44,953 nt of DNA, taken from assembly GCA_009691045.1 (NCBI GenBank), contig SHWC01000012.1, forward strand, positions 1 through 44,953. The letters run 5' to 3'. Numbering within the stretch: the first letter of the stretch is position 1; each line of letters starts with the position of its first letter. This stretch comes from Alphaproteobacteria bacterium (lineage in GTDB: Bacteria > Pseudomonadota > Alphaproteobacteria > UBA828). The translations under genes and the position numbers were made by a program. The notes under the pieces were generated by a model, which searched no databases, was not told the DNA's origin, and was given only the letters and a program-made list of their open reading frames with translations. This document shows, one piece after another, positions 36,481 to 44,820 of this stretch.

Positions 36481-37662
36481 ATGCATATCCATCTTGATCC
36501 GGTCGGCGGCGTTGCGGGCGATATGTTCGTCGCCGCCCTGCTCGACGCTTTTCCCGAGCACGAACGAGCGGTCGTCGAGGCCGTCCGCGCGGTGACGCAA
36601 GGCGAGGCCGTGGCGCGCCTCGTCGCGTTCAAGGATCATGCGCTGGCGGGCCACCGGTTCGAGATCAATGTCGCAAAAGCGCCGCATGACCATGCCACGC
36701 TCTCGGACATCGAAGCCAAATTGTCGACGGCGTCGTTGCCGCCACCGGTGCGTGCGCGCGCCAGGGCGATTTTTGCTTTGCTGGCAGCGGCTGAGTCGCA
36801 TGTCCATGGCATTCCAGCGGAGCGTGTGATCTTCCACGAAGTGGGCGCGCTTGATTCGATTGCCGATATCGTGGCCGCCGCGACCTCGATCGAGGCGATC
36901 GGCGAGGCCCGCTACTCGATCGGGCCTCTGCCGCTTGGGTCCGGACGGGTCGATAGCGCCCACGGCACGCTGCCAGTGCCGGCGCCGGCGGTGGTGGAAT
37001 TGCTCCAAGGCTTCGTCGTGCACGACGACGGCATTGCGGGCGAGCGCGTGACACCAACGGGTGCCGCGATCCTCCGTCACCTCGCCCCAACACCATCGGC
37101 GATCCCGACCGCGATCTTGACGCGGCGCGGCCTCGGCTTCGGCACGCGGCGTTTGCCCGGCCTCAGCAATGTCTTTCGCGTGCTGGCGCTTGAGCCGGTC
37201 GGCGGTGAACGCGCCTGGCAGCGCGATCAAGTGGCGTTACTAAGTTTCGAGGTCGATGACCAAAGCCCTGAGGACCTCGCTCTCGGGCTCGACCACCTCC
37301 GCGCGCTCGATGGTGTGCTCGACGTGATTCAAATCCCCGCCGCAACAAAAAAAGGCCGCCTCGCCTTACAGGTGCAGGTGCTGACTCGCCCAGAGGCACG
37401 CGATGCCGCGATCATGGCGTGTTTCGAGGAGACCACCACGATCGGCCTCCGCCACGCGCTCATCGAGCGCGCGATCTTGCCGCGCTCAATGGAACCTCAC
37501 GAGGGCGCACGGGTGAAGCTCGCGACGCGCCCGTCGGGCCGTCGTAGCGCGAAGCCGGAAGCCGACGATCTTGCCCTTGTGTCGGGTGGTTGCAAAGCGC
37601 GAGAGGCCGCGCGCCGCCGCGCCATTGTCAGCGCGCTCGATGGCGACGACGATCATGAGTGA
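36481..37662 (+). CDS. larC: Nickel-pincer cofactor biosynthesis protein LarC (nickel insertion)
   Basis: A 393-residue LarC from the ATG at 36481. The hallmark N-terminus MHIHLDPVGGVAGDMFVAAL is present, as are VHFHEVG-like VIFHEVGALDSIADIV, PLPLGSGRVDSAHGTLPVPAPA, and TPTGAAI. LarC inserts nickel into the pyridinium dithiocarboxylate precursor in a CTP-dependent step. It is one continuous frame, unlike the frameshifted larC1/larC2 of Lactiplantibacillus. Its 3' end overlaps larE by eight bases, so larC, larE and larB form one operon. Confidence 0.93.
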   Translation: MHIHLDPVGGVAGDMFVAALLDAFPEHERAVVEAVRAVTQGEAVARLVAFKDHALAGHRFEINVAKAPHDHATLSDIEAKLSTASLPPPVRARARAIFALLAAAESHVHGIPAERVIFHEVGALDSIADIVAAATSIEAIGEARYSIGPLPLGSGRVDSAHGTLPVPAPAVVELLQGFVVHDDGIAGERVTPTGAAILRHLAPTPSAIPTAILTRRGLGFGTRRLPGLSNVFRVLALEPVGGERAWQRDQVALLSFEVDDQSPEDLALGLDHLRALDGVLDVIQIPAATKKGRLALQVQVLTRPEARDAAIMACFEETTTIGLRHALIERAILPRSMEPHEGARVKLATRPSGRRSAKPEADDLALVSGGCKAREAARRRAIVSALDGDDDHE

Positions 37663-38485
37663 GCCCGAAACGTCGGTGGCTTCGGCGCGCGTCGCGGCCA
37701 TCCTCAGCGGTCTCGGTCGGGCCGCGATAGCCGTTAGTGGCGGCGTCGATAGCCTGACGCTGGCCACCATCGCCCAGCGAACCCTAGGCGCTCAGGCGTC
37801 GATGCTTCATGCCGTCTCGCCCGCCGTACCACCCGATGCAACGCGGCGCGTACGCGACGAAGCCGCGCGGCAAGGCTGGCGGCTCGACGTGATCGATGCC
37901 GGCGAATTCGCTGACCCGGCCTATCGGGCGAACCCATCCAATCGTTGCTTCTATTGCAAGACCAATCTTTATGGCGCGATCGCGGCGCGCACGCGCGAGC
38001 CCATCGTCTCGGGCACCAATCTCGATGATCTCGACGATGTGCGCCCGGGTCTTGAAGCGGCGAAGACGCATGGCGTACGTCACCCCTTCGTCGAGGCCGG
38101 GGTTACCAAAGACGAGGTGCGGCGGATCGCCCGCAATCTTGGTTTGAGAGAAATTGCCCTATTGCCTGCCTCGCCTTGTCTGTCGAGCCGCGTCGAGACT
38201 GGACTGTGGATCGAGCCGGCATGGCTGGCGTTGATCCATGAGGTCGAAACATTGGTGGCCAACCGAACACGCGCGACGACCGTGCGTTGCCGCGTGCGCG
38301 CGCAGGCGCTCGTCATCGAGCTCGATGAACCCGCGCTCTCTGAGCTGAACGAAACCGAGCGCCATAGGCTGCATCAGGCCATAAGCGATCGTCTGACTGC
38401 GTTATCATCGCCACGTCCGATCACATTCACGGCCTATCGGCGCGGCAGCGCCTTCCTCGATGGACGGGCCCGCACCGCGCCATGA
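37655..38485 (+). CDS. larE: ATP-dependent sacrificial sulfur transferase LarE
   Basis: A 276-residue PP-loop enzyme: AVSGGVDSLTLA (SGGVDS at residues 28-33), NRCFYCKTNLY, SGTNLDDLDDVRPG, and the sulfur-donating cysteine region LPASPCLSSRVETG. LarE adenylates the precursor made by LarB and adds sulfur, in many species by sacrificing its own cysteine. The ATG at 37655 overlaps larC; an alternative ATG at 37640 adds five residues. It overlaps larB by four bases. Confidence 0.93.
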   Translation: MSEPETSVASARVAAILSGLGRAAIAVSGGVDSLTLATIAQRTLGAQASMLHAVSPAVPPDATRRVRDEAARQGWRLDVIDAGEFADPAYRANPSNRCFYCKTNLYGAIAARTREPIVSGTNLDDLDDVRPGLEAAKTHGVRHPFVEAGVTKDEVRRIARNLGLREIALLPASPCLSSRVETGLWIEPAWLALIHEVETLVANRTRATTVRCRVRAQALVIELDEPALSELNETERHRLHQAISDRLTALSSPRPITFTAYRRGSAFLDGRARTAP

Positions 38486-39156
38486 CTGACCCCCACGTCA
38501 AACTCGACCTCGAACGCCACGCGCGCATCGGCTTAGAAGAGGCGGTCCTGTGCCAAGGCAAAAGCGCGACACAGATCGACACCGTGCTCGATCGTGTGGC
38601 CAGCGCCAAGGCATCGATTCTATTGACCCGCCTCCCGGCCGAGCGCCTTGAGGCGCTCAGCCCCCACCATCGGGCCAAACTCGATCATGACGCCCTCTCG
38701 CGCACCGCCTATTACGATTGGACCCGCCCAGCCGATCAGGGCCATGCCGTCGCGGTGTTGAGCGCTGGCACGTCGGACGCGCCGGTCGCGCGCGAGGCGG
38801 CCCGCACGCTCCGCTATTACGGCATCGAGACCCAGGAAATCGGCGATGTCGGCGTCGCCGGTCTTTGGCGCTTGATGGCGCGGGTGGAGGAGATCCGGGC
38901 TTTGCCCGTGGTGATCGTGGTGGCTGGCATGGATGCGGCCCTGCCGAGCGTGGTCGGCGGCTTGGTGCCCGGACTAGTTGTCGCGGTGCCAACCTCGACC
39001 GGCTATGGCGTCGCTGAAGGCGGTCAAACCGCCCTCCACGCCTCGCTCGCGAGCTGCGCGCCCGGCATCGCGGTGGTGAATATCGACAATGGCTATGGCG
39101 CCGCCTGCGTGGCGCTTCGTGCGCTCGGCATTAGGCGCGGCGGCACGGCAATTTGA
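38482..39156 (+). CDS. larB: Pyridinium-3,5-biscarboxylic acid mononucleotide synthase LarB
   Basis: A 224-residue LarB, related to PurE: VLSAGTSDAPVAREAARTL, YGIETQEIGDVGVAGLWRL, VVAGMDAALPSVVGGLV, VAVPTSTGYGVAEGG, and IDNGYGAACVALR. LarB carboxylates and hydrolyses nicotinic acid adenine dinucleotide to start nickel-pincer nucleotide synthesis. Its start overlaps the larE stop by four bases. No larA (lactate racemase family) gene lies in the window. Confidence 0.94.
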   Translation: MTDPHVKLDLERHARIGLEEAVLCQGKSATQIDTVLDRVASAKASILLTRLPAERLEALSPHHRAKLDHDALSRTAYYDWTRPADQGHAVAVLSAGTSDAPVAREAARTLRYYGIETQEIGDVGVAGLWRLMARVEEIRALPVVIVVAGMDAALPSVVGGLVPGLVVAVPTSTGYGVAEGGQTALHASLASCAPGIAVVNIDNGYGAACVALRALGIRRGGTAI

Positions 39157-39249
39157 CATTACGCATAGCGCGACATTCTCGAAGCGACGAAATTTAGCCA
39201 TCATTCCGTTACAGGATTTGGATCGGTCAATCGGCATGAGGGATCGGCG

Positions 39250-40005
39250 ATGCGACGCATGAAGTTCTTCACGGGGTTGGTTTTTGCATTGGCGTTATCA
39301 CTCGCCATGGCCAACGTGAGCGGCATAAATCGTTCCTTCGCCGACGAACCGCTGCCCGACCAAATGGAGCGGGCCTATATCATCGGCGTGCAAGAGGAAT
39401 TGGCGGCCCATGGCTATCGGCCGGGCCCAGCCGATGGCGTGCTTGGCGCCGCCACCAAACGCGCGATCCGGCAATATCAAAAAGACGCCGGCCTTCCGGT
39501 CGACGGTGTCGTCAGCAAGGAACTGCTCGATCATCTGAAATTCGCTGAGCCGAAGGTCAATGCCAAAGCGGGCTCAACGGGGCCATCCCGCGAATTGGTG
39601 AGCGAGGCGCAGCGCGCTCTTGCCGAGCGCGGCTATTATGACGGTGAGATCGATGGTCGCCTCGGCTCAGAAACGCGCGAGGCCGTACGCCGCTTTCAGG
39701 GCGATGCGGGCCTCCCGGTCACCGGTGTGATCAATAAATACTTGATCGGCGAATTATCGAACGCCGATCCGACGCTCCGCGCTTCGCGTGGCACCCTTGC
39801 GCGGCGTGGCAAGCCAAGCGTGCGCCTCATCCATACCACGAAAGATTCTGATTTCGTCCTGCAGCCCCATCGCGTCATGCACGGCCTGAAACAGTCGGGC
39901 CATCCCGTAGGCCAGCAAGCTCTCTGTCACGATGGCGCGGCGCACGTCCGGATTGACGATGGGTTTTGCGCCCATTTCCCGCAGCACCGCGGACGAGCCG
40001 ATTAG
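39250..40005 (+). CDS. Exported protein with two peptidoglycan-binding domains and an unusual antisense-derived tail
   Basis: A 251-residue product with a signal peptide (MRRMKFFTGLVFALALSLA..., SFADEP). Two PG_binding_1 modules follow: VQEELAAHGYRPGPADGVLG with IRQYQKDAGLPVDGVV (residues about 45-95) and AQRALAERGYYDGEIDGRLG with RRFQGDAGLPVTGVI (about 118-165). After about residue 170 the frame runs antisense to a convergent STAS-like gene for some 250 bases and shows no domain, so the natural C-terminus may have been lost. GAGGG lies upstream of the ATG. The N-terminal two thirds are sound; the tail is doubtful. Confidence 0.78.
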   Translation: MRRMKFFTGLVFALALSLAMANVSGINRSFADEPLPDQMERAYIIGVQEELAAHGYRPGPADGVLGAATKRAIRQYQKDAGLPVDGVVSKELLDHLKFAEPKVNAKAGSTGPSRELVSEAQRALAERGYYDGEIDGRLGSETREAVRRFQGDAGLPVTGVINKYLIGELSNADPTLRASRGTLARRGKPSVRLIHTTKDSDFVLQPHRVMHGLKQSGHPVGQQALCHDGAAHVRIDDGFCAHFPQHRGRAD

Positions 40006-40170
40006 ATTGCGTCCTTCGCGCACATCGAGAATGTGATCAAAATCCCGGTCATAGGCAGGGTCCGCGGTGAGATTGCGTTCGACCTCGCGAATCATCGGCT
40101 CGTCCAAATCCCCGACGATTTGCAATGTCACCAAACGGCGATCACGATCGATGAGATAACTGACGGGCAA
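39754..40170 (-). CDS. STAS/SpoIIAA-like small protein, 3' end overlapping the convergent gene
   Basis: A 138-residue protein starting at TTG 40170 (GGAG lies nine bases upstream on this strand; the neighbouring copy uses an aligned TTG). It reads PVSYLIDRDRRLVTLQIVG, DHILDVREGRNLIG, then VVRRAIV-type VRRAIVTESLLAYGMARLF and IRIFRGMDEAHAWL, as in small alphaproteobacterial STAS/SEC14-like proteins. The last 17 residues have no match in the neighbouring copy, which stops just after the WL/WF position, so the original stop seems lost. Function unknown. Confidence 0.65.
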   Translation of the reverse strand: MPVSYLIDRDRRLVTLQIVGDLDEPMIREVERNLTADPAYDRDFDHILDVREGRNLIGSSAVLREMGAKPIVNPDVRRAIVTESLLAYGMARLFQAVHDAMGLQDEIRIFRGMDEAHAWLATPRKGATRSAERRIGVR

Positions 40171-40256
40171 CGAAACGACTCCGTGGTGGATTAACGGTTG
40201 CGAATTTTACACCTTGTCTTTGGACTCGCGGAATCTCGGCCGTCTTCACGTTTGGT

Positions 40257-40626
40257 CTACGTTACGAACCAGAGTTCAGCCTCTTCGATCGTGCGAAATA
40301 CGCGCACGTCATCGGTCAAACCGCTGGCGTCGTGCGTGGGTTGAAACAAACGCGCAAGGCGGTAGATCAATAGATTGCTCGTCACGAAGGCCCGCCTGAC
40401 GCCGGCATCGACCACCGGCTTGGCCCGCATTTCGCGCAGGATCGGACACCGAGCCGATAAGATTGCGCGCTTCCCGGGCATCGACAAGCGTGCCGTAGGC
40501 CCGGTCATAGGCCGCGTCGGACAACACATCGCGCTCAATCGTCCGAATTTCCGCCTCGTCGAGTTCACCGACAATTCGGACCGTGATCCGCCGCTGCGCG
40601 CGATCGATTGAATAACTGACTGGCAA
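40257..40626 (-). pseudogene. Frameshifted second copy of the STAS-like gene
   Basis: This stretch is a diverged tandem duplicate of the gene at 39754-40170. From TTG 40626 (GGGGAGG six bases upstream) one frame gives LPVSYSIDRAQRRITVRIVG through AREARNLIG; the match then continues in another frame as LREMRAKPVVDAGVRRAF through VFRTIEEAELWFVT, ending at 40257. Aligning the two copies shows one extra base in the stretch about 40441-40452. Either a real frameshift mutation or a sequencing error accounts for this. Confidence 0.8.
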
Positions 40627-40696
40627 ACGACGCCTCCCCCACAAATCGGCGGATGGCTATAGTCTTTGCTTTTTGTTTTTTCCAGTTATTTTTTTG

Positions 40697-41473
40697 TCAT
40701 AATACCGCCGCGGCGGGGGTATGAGGCAGGCGTTGGCCGCCATCGACCACCAAGGTCTGACCGGTGATATAGCCGGCTTCGGTCGAGGCCAAGAACTGAA
40801 CCGCATGCGCGATTTCTTTGGGGTCGCCCACCCGCCCAATCGGAATGCCGCGTGCCACCGAATTGACATAGGCCTCGCCGAGCGCGGCCAGGCCATCGGT
40901 CAAGACCGAGCCAGGCAGTACTGAATTGATCGTAATGCCGAACGGCGCGAATTCGATCGCGGCCGAGCGCGAAAAGCCGATCTGCCCGGCCTTCGATGCG
41001 GTATAGGCGGCGAGCCCCGGAAAGCCCGAATAATAACCAGCGGTCGAGCCCGTCAGCACGATCCGGCCATAATGTTGCGCCTTCATCGCCGGCAGACAGG
41101 CCTGCACCGCAAATAGCGTGCTCTTGAGATTGACCGCGTGGATTTCATCCCACAGCGCCTCGGTCGTCTCTTCCACACGCGCGGTCGGAAAGATGCCGGC
41201 GTTGTGGCACAGAATGTCGATCCGCCCGAAGCGTTCGAGGCAGGTCGCCGCCATCGCGGTCATGTCGTCCTTCCGGCTGACATCGCCGCGAAAGAGGGCG
41301 GCTTTGCCACCCGCGCTTTTGATCGACGCCACGAGCTCAGCGAGTTCAGTCGAGCCCCGCGCCACCACCAACACGCGCGCGCCATCGGCCGCTAACACTT
41401 CGGCGATGGCCCGCCCAATGCCCCGGCTCGCGCCGGTCACGATCGCTACTTTATCCCGAACGCTGATCGCCAT
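40697..41473 (-). CDS. Short-chain dehydrogenase/reductase
   Basis: A 258-residue classical SDR: TGASRGIGRAIAEVL (residues about 14-28), DILCHNAGIF, catalytic Ser in VLTGSTAGYYSG, YTASK, and the C-terminal GYITGQTLVVDGGQRLP typical of FabG-like enzymes. Substrate unknown. It stands alone; the neighbours are the duplicated STAS-like genes and a small membrane-protein gene pointing the other way. Confidence 0.9.
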   Translation of the reverse strand: MAISVRDKVAIVTGASRGIGRAIAEVLAADGARVLVVARGSTELAELVASIKSAGGKAALFRGDVSRKDDMTAMAATCLERFGRIDILCHNAGIFPTARVEETTEALWDEIHAVNLKSTLFAVQACLPAMKAQHYGRIVLTGSTAGYYSGFPGLAAYTASKAGQIGFSRSAAIEFAPFGITINSVLPGSVLTDGLAALGEAYVNSVARGIPIGRVGDPKEIAHAVQFLASTEAGYITGQTLVVDGGQRLPHTPAAAVL

Positions 41474-41583
41474 ATTGGATCCTGCAACGATGATCGGACC
41501 AATCGGCCCCGCCTACCCTAGCGTCAATTGATGAAATGGCGTAGAAGCGCTAGGCTTCGCATTCCAAAAAAAGAGGCGGTCTC

Positions 41584-41814
41584 ATGCTCACTTGGCTTAC
41601 CAAAAAACTGCTCGGCATTCTTTTTAAGCGTTACCTCGAAACCGCAAGCGGCCAAAAGCTGAAGCGCATCGTAGGCGGCGTCGGCCTGGTTTGGGGCGGC
41701 AGCGCGGCGACCGGCGGCATTCTCTCGGGCTTGCGCGGCGAATGGCTCGACATGGTGCTGAGCGTGATCATCCCGCTCTACGGCGCCATCACGTCGATCC
41801 TCAAAACGTTCTGA
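41584..41814 (+). CDS. Small hypothetical membrane-associated protein
   Basis: A 76-residue protein: a basic, amphipathic start (LTWLTKKLLGILFKRYLE), then a glycine-rich hydrophobic stretch (IVGGVGLVWGGSAATGGIL) and a C-terminal hydrophobic segment (LDMVLSVIIPLYGAITSIL). AAGAGGCGG precedes the ATG. Family not recognised. Convergent with the isochorismatase-fold gene, 11 bases apart. Confidence 0.6.
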   Translation: MLTWLTKKLLGILFKRYLETASGQKLKRIVGGVGLVWGGSAATGGILSGLRGEWLDMVLSVIIPLYGAITSILKTF

Positions 41815-41825
41815 GCCCCCAAGCC

Positions 41826-42443
41826 TCACTTCTTCTTGCTTAGCGCTTTGATGACGTCCTTGCATTTCACCCGCTCGGCGACGTTTTGCAGCGCGAAATT
41901 GATCGCCGCGTCCTGCCATTGGTCATTCACCGTCGAGCTGCCATCGGTCAGCACGACCGCGCGATAGCCCAAATCGGCCGCATGCCGCGCAGTATGCTCG
42001 ATCGAGAAATTAGTCCATGCGCCCGAGATCACCAGGGTATCGACGCCGAGCCCGTTCAGAACGGTGTTGAGGCGGGTCTCATGAAACGCGTTCATGCGCA
42101 TTTTCTCGACCACGATGTCGCCCTTCTTGGGCTCGAGCCCCTTGGCTGGCGCGGCACCCCACGAGCCGCGTACCAACGCCTTGGCATCTTTGACGCCCTT
42201 GAACAGAGGTGAGTTTATTTTAAGGCCCAGCGCGCCCGGCTCGACGATGAACCACACATGAATGACTTGCATGCCGGCTTTACGCGCGGCCTCGGCCGTC
42301 GCTTTTACATTGGCGACGACGTTTTGCTTTATGGCATGAGCGGGCGCGCCTGAATCGGCAAACGCGCCGCCCTCGATGATCACGTCGTTTTGCAAATCCT
42401 GAATGATCAGCGCGCTCGTCTTCGGATTGATCTTGATCGCCAC
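41826..42443 (-). CDS. Isochorismatase-fold hydrolase with Ser at the nucleophile position
   Basis: A 205-residue isochorismatase/cysteine-hydrolase-fold protein. The Asp and Lys of the usual triad are D16 (ALIIQDLQND) and K114 (VVEKMRMNAF). The position of the nucleophilic Cys (TNxC(V/I)ExTAR) reads TNFSIEHTAR, with S147, encoded TCG. Classic members are nicotinamidases, N-carbamoylsarcosine and maleamate amidases. Without the Cys it may be an isochorismatase-like enzyme or a different hydrolase. It is 12 bases downstream of the SMP-30 gene on the same strand. Confidence 0.85.
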   Translation of the reverse strand: MAIKINPKTSALIIQDLQNDVIIEGGAFADSGAPAHAIKQNVVANVKATAEAARKAGMQVIHVWFIVEPGALGLKINSPLFKGVKDAKALVRGSWGAAPAKGLEPKKGDIVVEKMRMNAFHETRLNTVLNGLGVDTLVISGAWTNFSIEHTARHAADLGYRAVVLTDGSSTVNDQWQDAAINFALQNVAERVKCKDVIKALSKKK

Positions 42444-42455
42444 GCTCGATTCTCC

Positions 42456-43361
42456 CTAACGCATATAGCCCAGGCGATTGCCCGACGCCTTGAGCTTGAT
42501 CCGATAAACCGAGGTCGAGCAGGTGCAATAGAGCTCATCCCAGCCATCGCCACCCCAATTGAGATTGCCTGAGTGCTCCGGCATGCCGATAACGCCGAGA
42601 TGTTCGCTATCAGGCGCAAAAACCCAAATGCCGTGCGGGCCGGTCACGTAGACATTGCCATTTCGGTCGCATTTCATGCCATCGACCAAACCGCCTTCGA
42701 ACGTGCCGGAGCCGATACCTTCGGCGAACAAGCGGCCCTTGCCGAGCTTGCCATCCGATTTCATCTCAAACACACGAATATGTGCATTGGCGGTATCGTT
42801 GACATAAAGCAGCCGCTCATTGGGCGAGAAACAAAGTCCATTGGGCTGACCGAAATCATCGACCAAGCAATCCAGATTGGCGGTCTTCGGATCGATGCGA
42901 TAAATCGCCTGAAAATCGAGCTCCTGCTTGCGCTCTTCGCCAAACACTGGCATGCGGCCATAGGTCGGGTCGGAGAAATAAATCGCGCCGTCCGATTTGA
43001 CGATCACGTCATTCGGGCTGTTGAGCTCTTTGCCTTGATAGTGCGAAGCAATCACTTGGCGCTCGCCCTTGGCCGTCTCGCGCACGACGACGCTGGTTGA
43101 ATGCTCGCAGACGATCAAATTGAGCTGCGCATCGAGCGTCATGCCATTGCACTTATTGGCCGGTTTGCGAACTTCCTGGACGCCCTCCTTGGCACTCCAA
43201 CGCCGCCGAACATCGTTCGGCATATCGCTGAAATAGAGCGCCTTCTCCTTAGGATGCCAGATCGGCCCTTCGGTGAATTTGAAGCCGGTCGCAATTTTGT
43301 CGACCGGAGCATCCTTGTCGACAAGTTCGAGCAGCTTCTTCGAATTGGCCTCGATCGTCAT
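42456..43361 (-). CDS. SMP-30/gluconolactonase/LRE family protein
   Basis: A 301-residue six-bladed beta-propeller hydrolase: FKFTEGPIWHPKEKALYFSD carries the metal-binding Glu, and LNSPNDVIVKSDGAIYFSDPTYG and QPNGLCFSPNERLLYVNDT supply the Asn and Asp ligands. Family members hydrolyse sugar or other lactones with a divalent metal. The GLVDGMKCDRNGNVYVTGP blade is typical. Cotranscription with the isochorismatase-fold gene 12 bases downstream is likely. Confidence 0.9.
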   Translation of the reverse strand: MTIEANSKKLLELVDKDAPVDKIATGFKFTEGPIWHPKEKALYFSDMPNDVRRRWSAKEGVQEVRKPANKCNGMTLDAQLNLIVCEHSTSVVVRETAKGERQVIASHYQGKELNSPNDVIVKSDGAIYFSDPTYGRMPVFGEERKQELDFQAIYRIDPKTANLDCLVDDFGQPNGLCFSPNERLLYVNDTANAHIRVFEMKSDGKLGKGRLFAEGIGSGTFEGGLVDGMKCDRNGNVYVTGPHGIWVFAPDSEHLGVIGMPEHSGNLNWGGDGWDELYCTCSTSVYRIKLKASGNRLGYMR

Positions 43362-43587
43362 GACCGTCGCGTCTCCCTATCGTCGTCATATCTTGTTCCG
43401 CTGCCATCGATTGGCGCGGTTAAGTTAAAAACTAGCACGCGAATGGGCCGAGCGGAAAGCGAACGCTTGGCCGCCGCGGCCCGATAAACCCCGCAACCCC
43501 ACCACGCGCCCGGCCGACATGTAGATTATCCGTATTCGCCGTATCATACCGGGCGCGATTCCACGATAGAGCGGGCCAAGACAAGCA

Positions 43588-44820
43588 ATGCCGAATTGGA
43601 CCAAAAGGTTGCAAGAGGCCGAGCGCCATCTGAATGCGGGCCGGCTCGATGAGGCCGAAAAACTGATCGCCGCTTGCCTCGCGCAAGAGCCCCAGAACGC
43701 CAGCGTTCAATATCTTCATGGCGTGGTTCTAGTGCAATCCGGACGCCAAGAAGACGGCCTCCAATTGATTCGGAAGGCGGTCGCGGCCGCGCCAAAGGAC
43801 GGCAACATGGCCTTCGGCCTGGCCCGACTCCTTGAGCGGCTGGGGCGCTTTGGCGAGGCGACCGCCCTCTTCCGGCGAGCGCTTACCCTGCAACCGAAGC
43901 GCGACGATTATTGGCACAGGCTTGGCCGGAATTTAGCGCGCACGGGCCAGGTCGATGAAGGGGTCGTGGCTCTCCAAAAGGCACTCACACTCAACCCGAA
44001 AAACGACAAGGCGCTCTATTCCCTCGGCACCGCATTGATGGGTCAGGGGCGTAATGAAGAGGCCGAGGAACCGTTTGAGCGCCTCTTGAAGCTGCAGCCG
44101 AGCAATCATGCGGCCTGGTCAAATCTCGGCGTCGCCTGCTTGCAGCAAGGCAAAATCGAGGCGGCGGCACAGCATTTCAGCGCTGCGGTTCTGCACGCGC
44201 CGAACGAAGCCTCCTATCACGCCAATCTCGGCATCGCTCTGATGTATGCACACCGGCACGAAGAGGCCGCGAACGCGTTGAGCCGCGCCTCGCAACTCGA
44301 CCCAAAGGATGCCCGCGCTTTCGCCAATTTGTCGGTCGTCCTGCAAAATCAAGTGCGCCACGACGAAGCCCTGAAAGCGATTCAACAGGCCATTAAACTC
44401 AACAGCACGCCGAGCGGCCCTTGACACAATTTGTTGATGTCGCATTTCTATCTGCCCAACCACGACGCCGAGGCGTGTTTTCGGCAGCACCTAGCATGGG
44501 GCGCTGGTATCGAAAGCGCCACACCAACCGTGCCGATGCGCCTGCCGCGCGGCGCAAGCCCGGCACCGCTTCGGGTCGGCCTCGTCTCGCCGGATTTTCG
44601 CACGCACCCAGTCAGCGCATTCATTGCGCCGATACTGGAGACCATGGATCGCCGCCGCGTCATCCTCTTCGGCTTCCCACAACAGGGCATGCGTGATGAC
44701 GTGACCTCGGTCTTGAAAGCCAGGGCAGATGGCTGGCATCAAATCCAATCGCTCAATGATCAGGACGCCGCCGCATTGATTCGCGAGCAAGAGGTCGACG
44801 TGCTGATCGATCTTGGCCGC
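43588..44820 (+). pseudogene. TPR-O-GlcNAc-transferase (SPINDLY-type) gene, broken by an in-frame stop and truncated
   Basis: The first part, 43588-44424, is a 278-residue run of about seven tetratricopeptide repeats (for example YWHRLGRNLARTGQVDEGVV). It ends at TGA 44422-44424. The same frame continues at once as HNLLMSHFYLPNHDAEACF and then RVGLVSPDFRTHPVSAFIAP and VDVLIDLGRHT, the start of an O-linked N-acetylglucosamine transferase domain. The UDP-GlcNAc-binding half is absent: homology stops near 44820, where an unrelated gene fragment on the other strand begins. A TPR protein may still be made. Truncation and the in-frame stop make loss of glycosyltransferase function likely. Confidence 0.8.

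Noticed and set aside
41826-43361. Nicotinate-degradation link between the NicX-like gene and the isochorismatase-fold gene (as a NicF-like amidase)
   Set aside because: The genes are 27 kb apart, the hydrolase lacks the catalytic Cys expected of maleamate amidase, and its operon partner is an SMP-30 protein.
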